A DNA stretch of 64,000 nucleotides from Pararhodobacter sp. (GCF_034676545.1 NZ_JAUCBZ010000015.1:3317001-3381000), one strand, 5' to 3'; positions 42,935 through 52,430 are shown, numbered from the stretch's first letter. Translations and numbers: made by a program. The notes: generated from the sequence alone by a model not told the origin.

Positions 42935-43534
42935 TCACAGCAATCCGCGCGCCACCAGATCGGTTTCGAGACCGTCGGGGCCAAGAAAGTGATGCGCCGC
43001 CATTCCCACTGCACGCGCACCTTCAACATTGGCGGCACTGTCGTCGATAAACAGGCAGTCGGCGGCACTCAGGGCGTTGCGCGACAGCAGCAACTGGTAG
43101 ATTTCCGGTTGCGGTTTGAGGCGTTTCTCATGCGCCGAGACGATGATATCCTCGAACACCTCGGCAAGCCGCGGATGGATTTGCAGCGCGACGGGCCATG
43201 TGTCGGCGGCGAAATTTGTGATTGCAAAGAGCCGGTGCCCGCGTGCTTTCAACCGATCCAGCAAGCGCCAGGTTCCGTCAATCGGCTCTCGGATCGTATC
43301 GGCAAACCGTCGCGGATACTGCGCCAACGGCTGCACCTGACCCGGATGGGCGACGTCGAGTGCTGCCCAGCCGTCGGCAAAACTGCGCCCACCGTCTTGT
43401 TGCAGGTTCCAGTCGAAAAACCCGACCGCGTGTAAATACGCCATTCCGGCGGCCGGATCCGGATACTCTGCGGCGACGGCCTTTTCGGGTCGCCACCGGA
43501 TCAGCACATTTCCGATATCGAATACGATGTTCAT
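42935..43534 (-). CDS. HAD-family hydrolase
   Basis: 199 residues. Motif I is FDIGNVLIRW (the DxGN form of YihX-like phosphatases, with the nucleophile Asp but no second Asp). Motif II is the Thr-Asn of FAITNF, motif III the Lys in HEKRLKPQPEIY, and motif IV IDDSAANVEGA. A small cap domain lies between I and II. It likely dephosphorylates a small phosphorylated metabolite. Monocistronic. Confidence 0.88.
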   Translation of the reverse strand: MNIVFDIGNVLIRWRPEKAVAAEYPDPAAGMAYLHAVGFFDWNLQQDGGRSFADGWAALDVAHPGQVQPLAQYPRRFADTIREPIDGTWRLLDRLKARGHRLFAITNFAADTWPVALQIHPRLAEVFEDIIVSAHEKRLKPQPEIYQLLLSRNALSAADCLFIDDSAANVEGARAVGMAAHHFLGPDGLETDLVARGLL

Positions 43535-43607
43535 GCAGGATTTCGCCCTATTACTTTCACTTTTTCAATCGCCTGACATTAAGCGCAGGAAATGATGACA
43601 TGTCGGG

Positions 43608-44387
43608 TCAGATCGTTGCATTAACCCCGCCGCCGTCAAGCAGCACGTTCTGGCCGACGATGAACCCGGCATGTTGGCTGCACAGAAAGGCGCAGGTCGC
43701 GCCGAACTCGGCAGCCGTGCCGTAACGCCCCGCCGGGATGGTGGCGAAGCGGCGCTTGCGGGCCTCGTCGAGGGAGATCCCCTCTTTGGCGGCGACACCG
43801 TGATCAAGGGAGTCCGCGCGATCCGTCGCGTGAATGCCCGGCAGCAGGTTGTTGATCGTCACGCCGGTTCCCGCCACCTGCCGCGAGGTGCCCGCGACAA
43901 ACCCGGTCAAACCGGTGCGCGCGGCATTCGACAACCCCAGAACCGCGTTCGGCGCTTTGACGGCCTGGCTGGTGATGTTGACCACCCGGCCCCAACCGCG
44001 TTCCATCATCCCCGGCAACAGCGCCTGCATCAGCGCAATGGGGGTGAGCATGTTGGCATCGAGCGCCTTGATGAAATCATCGCGCGACCAATCCGACCAC
44101 AGACCGGGGGGCGGACCACCGGCATTGGTCACCAGAATGTCAACCTGACCCGCGGCCTCCAGCACCCGGGCGCGCCCGTCCTCGGTGGTGATATCGGCGG
44201 CAACCGCCACGACCGTGACCCCGAAACGCGCGCGGAGTTCGGCGGCCGTGGCCTCCAGTGCCTCGGAGCCCCGCGCGTTCAGCACCAGTTCCACGCCCGC
44301 CTCTGCCAAGGCCTCGGCGCAGCCTTTGCCCAACCCCTTGCTTGACGCACAAACCAATGCGCGCTTGCCTTTGATGCCCAGATCCAT
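43608..44387 (-). CDS. SDR-family protein lacking the YxxxK motif
   Basis: 259 residues. The cofactor motif is ASSKGLGKGCAEAL rather than TGxxxGIG, with VTNAGGPPPG for the NAG motif and Ser in NITSQAVKAP. Where YxxxK should follow, the sequence reads VLGLSNAARTGLTGF, so the catalytic Tyr and Lys are absent. A branch of FabG-like SDRs has this LSNAAR form. It may be a divergent reductase or a non-catalytic protein. Start 44387 is preferred (MDLGIKGKRALV) with GGAGAG upstream. Confidence 0.82.
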   Translation of the reverse strand: MDLGIKGKRALVCASSKGLGKGCAEALAEAGVELVLNARGSEALEATAAELRARFGVTVVAVAADITTEDGRARVLEAAGQVDILVTNAGGPPPGLWSDWSRDDFIKALDANMLTPIALMQALLPGMMERGWGRVVNITSQAVKAPNAVLGLSNAARTGLTGFVAGTSRQVAGTGVTINNLLPGIHATDRADSLDHGVAAKEGISLDEARKRRFATIPAGRYGTAAEFGATCAFLCSQHAGFIVGQNVLLDGGGVNATI

Positions 44388-44543
44388 CTGCACTCTCCCG
44401 TGTTTTCCCGGACGTAGCATCCACGCCCAAGGGGAACAACGCAAGCCGCGCGTCAGACAATTGACGCCCGCCGCCGCAGAGCCGTAAGGTGCACCGAGTG
44501 CGGGGCGGTCCGAGCCCTGCGTGTCAACACTCAAAGGCCCTCC

Positions 44544-45548
44544 GTGCGTCCCTCAAAACCCCAAACGGCCCATGCTGTCACGGTCTATGCGGCACCCGAT
44601 CTGCGCGTTCTGTCAGGCGCCAACGCGGGCGATCCGTTGCCCGCCCCTGATGACAGCGTGTGCGGCGATTATTATCGGTTGGAAAAGGACGCGACCCCGC
44701 TGACCGTGGTCCTCGATCTGGCGGCGGGGCCCGGCCAGGGAGACGCCGCCGGGACGCTCGCGCCGGGCTCGCAACTGGGGCAACCGGGCGGCTCTGTGCA
44801 TCTTTTGGGACGCCTGTCGATGATGGCCCCGGATGGCGACCTGGTCGAGGTTCTGGCGCTATCGCTCGCCGGGGCGGGCTGCGTGGCCTTGCCGCTGTCG
44901 CCTCTGCTGGTCAAGCACACTTATACGCTGATCGCGGTGGATCCGACGCCCGGCCCGATCCGGCTGGCCGATATCGTCGCGGGGGCGTTTGGCCGGGGCA
45001 CCCTGATCGCCTTGGCCAACGGTCGGCAAGTGCCGGTCGAAGAGCTGGTGCCGGGTGATATGGTGATCACCCGCGATCATGCCGTGCAGCCGTTGCGCTG
45101 GAAAGGCGCCGTGCGGCTGCGCGCCGAGGGCGGTTTTGCGCCTGTTACGGTGATGTCCGGCGTAATGGGCAACCCGCGCCCGCTGACGGTCAGCCCGCAT
45201 CACCGGCTGTTCCTGTATCGGCGCGACGCCCGGAAGCTGGCCGGAGCTGCCGAGCTGTTGGTTCAAGCGCGCCATATGGTCGATGGCCAAACCATTGTGC
45301 GCCGCGAGGGCGGGTTCGTCGAATATTTCTCGTTGGTGTTCGACGCCCATGAGGTGATCTATGCCGAAGGTGTCCCCTGCGAGAGCCTGATGGTTTGCCC
45401 CGCCGTCCTGACCCGGTTGCCCGATGACATGGCCGCACCGCTGCGCGACGCCTTCCCCGGTCTGAGCCAGCGTGAGCATACGGGCGCCGATCTTCAGCCA
45501 GAACTCGTATCGCGTTTGCGTGATCGCGCTGGCGCTGGTATCGGTTAG
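44544..45548 (+). CDS. Hint-domain (hedgehog/intein-like) protein
   Basis: 334 residues, GTG start. An N-terminal region of about 145 residues is followed by a Hint_2 domain with GTLIALANGRQVPVEELVPG and the phrases TRDHAVQPLRWKGAVRL and LTVSPHHRLFLY. The position of the splicing nucleophile Cys/Ser reads Ala (GAFGRGT), so self-splicing is not expected. The C-terminal part resembles other proteobacterial Hint proteins of unknown role, often found near exported or calcium-binding proteins. Followed after 22 bases by the stress-protein gene. Confidence 0.83.
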   Translation: MRPSKPQTAHAVTVYAAPDLRVLSGANAGDPLPAPDDSVCGDYYRLEKDATPLTVVLDLAAGPGQGDAAGTLAPGSQLGQPGGSVHLLGRLSMMAPDGDLVEVLALSLAGAGCVALPLSPLLVKHTYTLIAVDPTPGPIRLADIVAGAFGRGTLIALANGRQVPVEELVPGDMVITRDHAVQPLRWKGAVRLRAEGGFAPVTVMSGVMGNPRPLTVSPHHRLFLYRRDARKLAGAAELLVQARHMVDGQTIVRREGGFVEYFSLVFDAHEVIYAEGVPCESLMVCPAVLTRLPDDMAAPLRDAFPGLSQREHTGADLQPELVSRLRDRAGAGIG

Positions 45549-45570
45549 CGGTCTGATCGCGTAGGTTCTC

Positions 45571-46383
45571 ATGTCGCAACCCTCCATCATCGCCGCTACT
45601 GACCTTTCCGGGCGATCCGCCCATGTGGCGGGCCGTGCTGCGCGGTTTGCCAAAACCCTGGGGGCGCGGCTGATCCTTGCCCATGTCCGGCAGGACGAGG
45701 GACCGGCGCGGTTTGGCCGGGGCCGCGCGAAACTCAGCCCGGCGGATGAGTTGGACGCACTGGCCCAAGCCCATGGTGCGATCCCGCAATTGTTGACCGG
45801 TGACCCCGCGAACGCACTGGCCGCCTTGGCCGCGCAGGAAAACGCCGCAGTTCTGGTCCTGGGGTTGCACCGCGAGAGGCGCGTGCTGGACCTCATTCGG
45901 CTGACAACGCTGGAGCGCGTCGTGCTCGCGTCCCCCTGCCCGGTGGTCATCGCGCATCAAAAGCCGGATCAGGAATATACGCAGGTGCTGGCCCTGACCG
46001 ATTTTTCGCCCTCCTCGGCCAGAGCATTGGCGACCGCATCCCTTGTCGCGCCAGACGCGCGGTTCCACGCGGTCCATGCCTTGCGGCTGCCGATCGGGGC
46101 GGTGTTCAAACCGGGGAGCGGCGAAACCGAAGCCGCGCTGAAGGCCGCCAACGCCCTGAAAAAGACCTTTCTGGCCTATCCCGGCTTGCCGATCCTGACA
46201 GAACCGCCCGAGATCGTTCCCGGCGGCGTGCATCAGATCCTGGCTTTTCGCAGGGCCGAACTCGATGCCGACCTGGTGTGCATCGGCGCAAATTCGCACA
46301 AGGATGCCAATGCCTTGGGCAATTATGCGCGGGATCTCATGCGCGCGCCGCCAACGGATTTGCTGGTCGCCAAGTCCGTGTGA
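45571..46383 (+). CDS. Tandem universal stress protein (UspA family)
   Basis: 270 residues holding two Usp domains. The first is IIAATDLSGRSAHVAGRAARF to SPCPVVIAHQ; the second is VLALTDFSPSSARALATAS to VCIGANSHKDANALG and TDLLVAKSV. The second domain has a weak version of the ATP-binding G-x2-G loop. Function is stress adaptation by family; a specific trigger cannot be read. It ends at a strong bidirectional terminator. Confidence 0.88.
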   Translation: MSQPSIIAATDLSGRSAHVAGRAARFAKTLGARLILAHVRQDEGPARFGRGRAKLSPADELDALAQAHGAIPQLLTGDPANALAALAAQENAAVLVLGLHRERRVLDLIRLTTLERVVLASPCPVVIAHQKPDQEYTQVLALTDFSPSSARALATASLVAPDARFHAVHALRLPIGAVFKPGSGETEAALKAANALKKTFLAYPGLPILTEPPEIVPGGVHQILAFRRAELDADLVCIGANSHKDANALGNYARDLMRAPPTDLLVAKSV

Positions 46384-46422
46384 CGGGCAACTGCCAAACC
46401 GGCACGCAGTCCGGATGGGGGA

Positions 46423-46448
46423 AAAGGGCGGGATCTCTCCCGCCCTTT
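46423..46448. terminator. Bidirectional terminator between stress gene and catabolic operon
   Basis: AAAGGGCGGGA-TCTC-TCCCGCCCTTT is a perfect 11-bp stem with a four-base loop. T-rich flanks exist on both strands, so it can end both converging transcripts. Confidence 0.85.
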
Positions 46449-46472
46449 CCCCTGTTTCTTGGCGCTCTGGCC

Positions 46473-47258
46473 TCAAGTGGCGGGAAAACTCCGCGACAGC
46501 CAATCCAGAACAATCGCTTTGAACTCGGCAGGCTTTTCGGCAAAGCCATAATGCCCGACGCCCGGCAAGACATGGAACTCCGAGTGCCCGACCAGCTCGT
46601 GCATTTCCTGCATCCCCGCCGCGGAACATGCGGGGTCAACCTCGCCCGCCAGCATCATCACCGGCTTTTTCAGCGCCTCAAGCGCCGGGCGACCGTTGTA
46701 TTGGGTCAGCGCATTGAGCGAGGCGCGGAAGGTTTCCGTGCGCATGCTCAGCACCACGTCAAAGACCTTATCGACCAGCGGACCGCTGGCGCCTTTGGCC
46801 ATCATATGGGTGATCAAGGGCCGCGCGTATTCCTGAACGGTCATGCCACGCTCCAGGGGTGCAAGACGTTCCTCGAGGAACTTTGCGCGGTCCTCGGGCG
46901 AGCGGTTGGGCACGCCCATGGACCCTGCCGACAAGATCAAGCCGTTGACCTTGGGTTCGGCGTTGGTCAGCCGCGGGCCGATCAGCGAGCCCATCGAGTG
47001 GCCCAACACGACGTTGGTCGCGGTGGCCTCTTTCTGGATCATCGCTTGCGCGGCGTCGCAGAAGGTCTCGATGGTGGCCGGCTCAACCGCCGGGCTTTCG
47101 CCATAGCCGGGGGCGTCCCAGTCGATAACGCGGTAGCCCGCCGCCGCCAGACCATCGGCCAGATCGCTGAAATAGCGGCCATCACCATACGCGCCGTGCA
47201 ACATGAAAATGGTGGTATTGCCGGACCCGCGGGTCCGGTAAACAGGGAGTGTGCTCAT
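46473..47258 (-). CDS. Alpha/beta hydrolase of the catabolic operon
   Basis: 261 residues. Alpha/beta-hydrolase fold with IFMLHGAYGDGRYFSD (oxyanion), nucleophile elbow GHSMGSLIG, acid in LAGEVDPACS and His in PGVGHYGFAEKP. The lid region is around RGMTVQEYARPLITHMM. It may hydrolyse an ester, lactone or beta-diketone intermediate of the pathway. Start 47258 has GAGGAA upstream. Last gene of the eight-gene operon that begins with the aldehyde dehydrogenase; it follows the dioxygenase gene by 23 bases. Confidence 0.87.
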   Translation of the reverse strand: MSTLPVYRTRGSGNTTIFMLHGAYGDGRYFSDLADGLAAAGYRVIDWDAPGYGESPAVEPATIETFCDAAQAMIQKEATATNVVLGHSMGSLIGPRLTNAEPKVNGLILSAGSMGVPNRSPEDRAKFLEERLAPLERGMTVQEYARPLITHMMAKGASGPLVDKVFDVVLSMRTETFRASLNALTQYNGRPALEALKKPVMMLAGEVDPACSAAGMQEMHELVGHSEFHVLPGVGHYGFAEKPAEFKAIVLDWLSRSFPAT

Positions 47259-47281
47259 CGTATATTCCTCACTTACTGGGA

Positions 47282-48796
47282 TCAGCCTTCCATCGCCACG
47301 GGACCGGGGTTCGCCATGCCTTCGCCGGCGATCCGATGACCTTCGACCCAACAGGCGTGTGTTCCCTGACAGATCCGCTCGGGCATTTCGATCACGGCGA
47401 TTGGTCCGGCGGCGATGTCCTGCGCGTCAAAGATCAACGTCTCGGAGGCATTCTTGATCATGTCGGTGACGATGGTCACGATATAGCCGTCATCCTCGGA
47501 CGTGGCATTCGGGCGCAGCGCGACCTGTGGCTCGCTGCCATAGCGCTCCGGCCCGTATTCATAGCGCGTATCGGTGCCCTTGAGCAGGTCGTATTTCTTG
47601 ATGCCCGTGAACAGCCAATCACCCGGCTTGAACAGCGTGCCGTAGGTATAGCGATACGGATAGCCGCAGACCGAGTTGGCGTAGAACGGGAATTCGGTGA
47701 CTTCGTCATCGAGGAATTCCTCTTTGGTTTCGCCGGTTTTCATGTTGAACGACCAACGGTGCAGGCGCGTCTTGGTGCGGTGCTTGTCGAGGTGGTCCAT
47801 GATCTTTTCGAACACGTTCTCGATCTTGCCGACCGGTGGCTTGGCCGGATCAACCGAGATACAGCCGTCCATGATCACCCAATCGCCCTCTTCGTAGCAG
47901 TTCGAGAGATGCAGAATGTAGCACGGCGAGGCCTCGAACCATTTGATATCCGAGTTCACGCCATGACGCGGGATCACGCCAAAGCGCGCGGGCACGTCGC
48001 GGTGGAAGGTCAGCTTGCGCTCGCCACGCGCCAGGGCGGCCTTGTCAAAGAAGAACGGCAGGTCGTGCAGGATCGAATAGTTCTGCGTGACCCCCATGTC
48101 ATGCGGCCAGCGCGGGCCGTCCAGCTCGATCGGTGTGAAATGCACCAGCTTGTTGTCGGCATTGACGATGCCGTAGCTCATATAGGGGTATTTGTCCGAG
48201 AAGTTGAAGAACATCATCTCGCCGGTGTAGACATCGACCTTGAAATGCGACGAGACGCCAACCGGCATCACATCCGCCGCCCAGGACGCATCCGGGCCAA
48301 GGTTTTCCAGCGTCATCGGGTCCAGGCGCCACGGCTCGGAGCCTTGGCTCATCACCGCCATCAGCTTGCCCGCGTGGCAATGCACGTCGGTGCCGGCGTT
48401 GTCCTTCATCGCGCCCATCGACCCCCAGCCACGACGCTGCTTGGCTTGCGGGGCCAGAATACCCGGCCACAGCGACTTGTTCGCGGCGCGCTCGGCCCAC
48501 CAGCCGGTTGTTTCAACAAAGCGGTTGCGATAGCTGGCTTTGCCGTCCTCGAAATGCACGGCGTGCAACATGCCGTCACCGTCAAACGGGTGATAGATGC
48601 CGATCGAATCGTGCACCTGATTGTGCGTGTTGCGCACATAAATGCCGTGCAGATCCTTCGGGATCTCGCCGCGCACCTTGAGGGTGCTGGTGTCGGCGTT
48701 GTATTCGTGGACGTTCGGGGCGAATGGCCCTTTCAGGAACGGATTGTCGGTATCCGCGGGAATGGTCAGCTTGGTTGTGCGGACGATCTCTTTCAT
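47282..48796 (-). CDS. Carotenoid oxygenase/lignostilbene dioxygenase family enzyme, paralogue 1
   Basis: 504-residue non-heme Fe(II) enzyme that cleaves C=C bonds with O2. The family opening HPFDGDGMLHAVHF is present. The four iron-binding His positions are seen in SSHFKVDVYTGE, PHDMGVTQNYSILHD, CYILHLSNCYEEGDW and GTHACWVEGHR. It is closely related to the second copy at 56980-58470, with long shared stretches. Family members cleave carotenoids and apocarotenoids, lignostilbenes, or isoeugenol-type phenylpropenes. ATG at 48796 overlaps the PadR stop by 4 bases, so enzyme and regulator are translated together. Confidence 0.92.
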   Translation of the reverse strand: MKEIVRTTKLTIPADTDNPFLKGPFAPNVHEYNADTSTLKVRGEIPKDLHGIYVRNTHNQVHDSIGIYHPFDGDGMLHAVHFEDGKASYRNRFVETTGWWAERAANKSLWPGILAPQAKQRRGWGSMGAMKDNAGTDVHCHAGKLMAVMSQGSEPWRLDPMTLENLGPDASWAADVMPVGVSSHFKVDVYTGEMMFFNFSDKYPYMSYGIVNADNKLVHFTPIELDGPRWPHDMGVTQNYSILHDLPFFFDKAALARGERKLTFHRDVPARFGVIPRHGVNSDIKWFEASPCYILHLSNCYEEGDWVIMDGCISVDPAKPPVGKIENVFEKIMDHLDKHRTKTRLHRWSFNMKTGETKEEFLDDEVTEFPFYANSVCGYPYRYTYGTLFKPGDWLFTGIKKYDLLKGTDTRYEYGPERYGSEPQVALRPNATSEDDGYIVTIVTDMIKNASETLIFDAQDIAAGPIAVIEMPERICQGTHACWVEGHRIAGEGMANPGPVAMEG

Positions 48797-49422
48797 GACG
48801 GTTCCTCGTTCAGGGTTGTGGTCGATTGGGTGGGTTTGTGACGCGACAGGGTCTTGTGCAGACGCTGGCACCACAGAAGATCTTCGCGGTGCAGCGCCAA
48901 ATGGCGCCTGACCAGGATGTCGCGTGAGAACTCCCATCTATCAGGGTCCAGATGCCGCTCCGCTGCCGTTTCATGCAGATCGGCTTGCATCTCCTGAAAA
49001 TACGCGATTTCCGCCTTCAGCCAGCCGATGCGTTCCGCCACCAGCCGCAGCCGGTCTGCCTGGGGAGCGTGCCACAGGGAAAAGGTCTTGCTGACGAAGG
49101 AATCGTTCAGAACCGGAGGCGTGGTCGGGCTTGCGATCCAGGCATTGAGGGTTTCGCACCCGGCGTTGGTAAGCTCGAATACGCGTTTGTTCGGTTTCCC
49201 GTGCTGGATCACCTCTTGCGAGGCCACCAAGTGCACGGCTTCCATTGTCGACAACGCCTTGTAGATCTGGCTGATCTTCACCGGCCGGAGCCGATGAAGG
49301 GTTTTCATCACATCGTAGCCACTGCTGGGCGAGCGTGCGATCACGCCCAGAATTTGATAGCTCAGAGGGTTCAGCCGGATGGTTTCGCCGTGCTCCTCGG
49401 AACCTGTGGACGCGATGTTCAT
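48793..49422 (-). CDS. PadR-family transcriptional regulator 1
   Basis: 209 residues. The N-terminal winged helix contains LSYQILGVIARSPSSGYDV, the recognition region around KISQIYKALSTMEAVHLV and the wing RVFELTNAGCETLNAWI. A C-terminal helical dimerisation domain (Vir_act_alpha_C type) follows. PadR regulators classically repress phenolic-acid or drug-response genes until ligand binds. Encoded inside the operon between the transporter and dioxygenase genes. Confidence 0.9.
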   Translation of the reverse strand: MNIASTGSEEHGETIRLNPLSYQILGVIARSPSSGYDVMKTLHRLRPVKISQIYKALSTMEAVHLVASQEVIQHGKPNKRVFELTNAGCETLNAWIASPTTPPVLNDSFVSKTFSLWHAPQADRLRLVAERIGWLKAEIAYFQEMQADLHETAAERHLDPDRWEFSRDILVRRHLALHREDLLWCQRLHKTLSRHKPTQSTTTLNEEPS

Positions 49423-49426
49423 GCCC

Positions 49427-50917
49427 TTATCTCACCGCCCCGGCAGCGCGGCGTTTGCGGACAGTCTTGACGACCGTGAAGGCCAACATAAGCGCCATCG
49501 TTGCCACCAGCACCGCCGAGATCGGTCTGGTCACAAAGACGGTGAAGTCATCATTCGCGATCAACAGCGCCCGGCGGAAGCTGGTTTCAATGATCGGCGA
49601 CAGAACAAAGGCCAGCACAAACCCGGCGACCGAATAGTCGAGCCGTCGCATCAGATAGGCAAAAAGGCCGATCCCGAGCGCAAGCCAGAGGTCAAAGATC
49701 TGTGCCCGCGAGGTAAAGACGCCGACAATCGACAAGATCAGAATGCCCGGCACGAGCACGAAATTCGGCGTCACCAATGCGCGCGCGAACCCCTGGCTGA
49801 GCAGTTTTCCCATGATGAACATGCCGATGGTTGTCACCACGAAGCCGATGAAGATCCCGTTGATCAACTCTGGATTCTGGCGGATCATCTGGGGTCCGGG
49901 CTGAATACCGTGGATGATAAAGGCCCCGGCAATGATCGCGATCCCGGCGGTGCCGGGAATACCCAGCGTCAGGAACGGCAACAGCGCGCCACCGACGACC
50001 GCGTTGTTCGCGCTGTCCGGGGCGGCGATGCCTTCGCCGCTGCCATTGCCGAATTTCTCGGGGTTCTTGGACAGGGATTTGGCGGCTGAATACGACAACC
50101 AGCCCGCAACGGTCGACCCGACGCCCGGCAAAATACCCAGGCCGGTCCCGATCACGGCGCCGATGGTCGAGGCTTTCAGCCCGCTCAACATCTCACGCAT
50201 GGTCAGGGTGATCTTCATCTGGCTGGCATCGAAATCAAACCGATGCTTCATGTTGCCTTCCATCATGAAGAAAATCTCGGAAAACGCGAACAAGCCGACG
50301 ACCAGCGCGATCAGGTTGAGGCCCTCATAGAGCTGCGGAATGTCGAAGGTCAGACGCGGGGTGCCGGCGAACATATCCAGCCCGATGCTCCCGGCGATCA
50401 AACCCAAACAAATCGAAATGGCGACTTTGATCGCATCTCGCGCGGCAAACGCAGTCACCGCGACCAAGCCCATCAAGCCCAGCAAAAAGAACTCGGCATC
50501 GCCAAGCCGCAAGGCAAAGCGTGCCAGCGGTTGCGCGAACAAGATCAACACGGCGCCGCCAAACAAGCCACCCAGCGTGGAGCCATAAAGCGAGAAGCCC
50601 AAGGCGCGCCCGGGGGAGCTTTCTTGCGCCATGGCGCGACCGTCTTGCACAATCGGCGCGGCCATGACCGTGCCGGGAATGCCCAACGCAATCGCCGAGA
50701 TCGAGCCGCCGTATTCCGCCGCCTGATAGACCGCCAGCAGCATCAAGATCGCGTTCAGGGGTTCCATCGTATAGGTCAGCGGCAGCAACAGCGTGATGGC
50801 GATGGTCAAACCAAGCCCCGGCAAAGCGCCAAACAACATGCCGACAAAAAGGCCGACAAGAATACTGCCAGCAGAGCCGAGTAGCGCCATAGTATCAAGA
50901 TTAGACAGGAATTCCAT
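49427..50917 (-). CDS. tctA: Tripartite tricarboxylate transporter, large permease (TctA family)
   Basis: 496 residues with about 12 membrane helices. Signatures are LVGLFVGMLFGALPGLGLTI and ALPLTYTM-type first repeat, and the second-repeat IGTGLGILPGVGSTVAGWLSY, followed by NNAVVGGALLPFLTLGIPGT. It takes up carboxylates delivered by a periplasmic TctC protein using an ion gradient. Full set TctC-TctB-TctA present in order. It ends four bases before the regulator start. Confidence 0.94.
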   Translation of the reverse strand: MEFLSNLDTMALLGSAGSILVGLFVGMLFGALPGLGLTIAITLLLPLTYTMEPLNAILMLLAVYQAAEYGGSISAIALGIPGTVMAAPIVQDGRAMAQESSPGRALGFSLYGSTLGGLFGGAVLILFAQPLARFALRLGDAEFFLLGLMGLVAVTAFAARDAIKVAISICLGLIAGSIGLDMFAGTPRLTFDIPQLYEGLNLIALVVGLFAFSEIFFMMEGNMKHRFDFDASQMKITLTMREMLSGLKASTIGAVIGTGLGILPGVGSTVAGWLSYSAAKSLSKNPEKFGNGSGEGIAAPDSANNAVVGGALLPFLTLGIPGTAGIAIIAGAFIIHGIQPGPQMIRQNPELINGIFIGFVVTTIGMFIMGKLLSQGFARALVTPNFVLVPGILILSIVGVFTSRAQIFDLWLALGIGLFAYLMRRLDYSVAGFVLAFVLSPIIETSFRRALLIANDDFTVFVTRPISAVLVATMALMLAFTVVKTVRKRRAAGAVR

Positions 50918-50929
50918 GTCGTTAGCCCC

Positions 50930-51379
50930 TCAGAACCGGATGTAGAGAACGTGGGTGAAGAACAGATAGATCAGAAACAGAACAACCGCTGCGCCCGCGA
51001 TATTGATCAGAACCATCCGCCACGTCAGTTTCTCATCGGCCGCATAGAGGCACAGCAAGCCTGACAGGAAGACGAACGCGAGGGGGAAGAAGTAACCGAA
51101 GGCTTGCCAAAGTCCGAACAGCGCAACCATCGCGGCCAGCGTTACGAGGGCTTTGCGCAAACCGCGGATTTCCAGGACCGGACCCGCCGGGCCAGCAATC
51201 GTACGAAGCGCGCCAATCGCACAGAGCACGAGGGTGGCGATCGCCAAGCCAATCGGGAAGCCACCGGCGCCGATGGTGCCACCAAAGGGGTTGGGCAGCC
51301 CATATGACTGCAAGATCACGACGACGGCTATGCCCGAAAGCAACGCGTACATGAGTAGGTCTGCAAAACGGGTACGCAT
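50930..51379 (-). CDS. tctB: Tripartite tricarboxylate transporter, small permease (TctB family)
   Basis: 149 residues, four hydrophobic helices, with LPNPFGGTIGAGGFPIG typical of TctB near residue 30 and a C-terminal FFTHVLYIRF. The start at 51379 (MRTRFADLLMYAL) has AAAGGA upstream; ATG codons farther up are less likely. It pairs with TctA 13 bases downstream. Confidence 0.88.
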   Translation of the reverse strand: MRTRFADLLMYALLSGIAVVVILQSYGLPNPFGGTIGAGGFPIGLAIATLVLCAIGALRTIAGPAGPVLEIRGLRKALVTLAAMVALFGLWQAFGYFFPLAFVFLSGLLCLYAADEKLTWRMVLINIAGAAVVLFLIYLFFTHVLYIRF

Positions 51380-51464
51380 GGAAAGCGTCCTTTTCATCCG
51401 TTGAATCAGGCAAAATAGCACGCCGACCCCACCAGACATGGCGGGATCGGCGCAGGGACAGGCC

Positions 51465-52430
51465 TTATTCTGTGATCAGGCCCATACGCAGCAATTCGGT
51501 ACGGTTCGAGGCCGTGACGGTGGTCAGGATCTCTGCGAAGCGCTCCGAGTTTGCAAAAGCGATCGGGAAGTCGACCGTTGCAAAGAGTTCCTGCAGTTCA
51601 GGGTCCTGCAAGATCGTCTCGATCGCGTCGCTCAGGATCGTGACGCGGTCAGCCGGGGTTCCTGCCGGTGCCAGGAAGCCTGCAAAGAAGTCGGTGACCG
51701 CCGGGATACCCAACTCGGTCGAGGTGGGGACATCGGCATAGACCGGATCGCTTGCGCGTGCCGAGGTCAGGAAGATCAACGGACGGATTTCGCCACCGGT
51801 GTGGATGTTGGGCATCTGCATGGTGCCCATGACCTGACCGCCCATCAAGGCTGCGGTCAAAGGTGCGGTGCCTTCAAACGGGATGTGGCGCATTTCGAGG
51901 CCCAAAGCGGCTGCGAACTGCTCGGAGACGATGTGCGTGCCGCTGCCGTTACCGCCGGTCGAGGCATAGGTGAACTCGCCTGGATGCGCCGTGACCCATG
52001 CAACCAGATCGTCAAGGTTCTGAATTTCCGAATCCGCACGCACGTTGAAGGCAGCCGGAATTTCGATGACCTTGGCCACGGGGGCAAAGCTCTCGGCGGT
52101 GTAGGTCGTGCGGCCATACAACGGCTGCAGCGCAATCGGCGAACTGGTCGTGAAGACGAGCGTATAACCGTCGGGATCGGCATTTGCGACCTGCGTCAGG
52201 CCAATCGTGCCGCCGCCGCCGGGCGTGTTGACGACAACAACGTTCGGGTTGTTCGGCAGAGCGGCGGTCAGACGCTGCGCCATTGCGCGGGCCAGTGTAT
52301 CGGTCGCACCACCTGCGCCATAAGGCACAACGATTTCAATGGGGCGCTCTGGGTAACCGTCTGCGAGTGCAACGGTGGTGCTCATGGTCAGTGCGGCAAC
52401 GCCGACTGCAAGGGCTTTTACTGTGTTCAT
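51465..52430 (-). CDS. tctC: Tripartite tricarboxylate transporter binding protein (TctC/Bug family)
   Basis: 321 residues with a signal peptide ending TTVALADG near residue 24. The Bug fold opens with YPERPIEIVVPYGAGGATDT and has NTPGGGGTIGLTQVANADPDGY, the loops that hold the ligand carboxylate. Later come ASTGGNGSGTHIVSEQ and HIPFEGTAPLTAALMGGQV. Bug proteins bind a wide range of carboxylates, including aromatic acids. Strong GGAGGAAA before the ATG predicts high expression, as expected for a binding protein. Confidence 0.93.
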   Translation of the reverse strand: MNTVKALAVGVAALTMSTTVALADGYPERPIEIVVPYGAGGATDTLARAMAQRLTAALPNNPNVVVVNTPGGGGTIGLTQVANADPDGYTLVFTTSSPIALQPLYGRTTYTAESFAPVAKVIEIPAAFNVRADSEIQNLDDLVAWVTAHPGEFTYASTGGNGSGTHIVSEQFAAALGLEMRHIPFEGTAPLTAALMGGQVMGTMQMPNIHTGGEIRPLIFLTSARASDPVYADVPTSTELGIPAVTDFFAGFLAPAGTPADRVTILSDAIETILQDPELQELFATVDFPIAFANSERFAEILTTVTASNRTELLRMGLITE

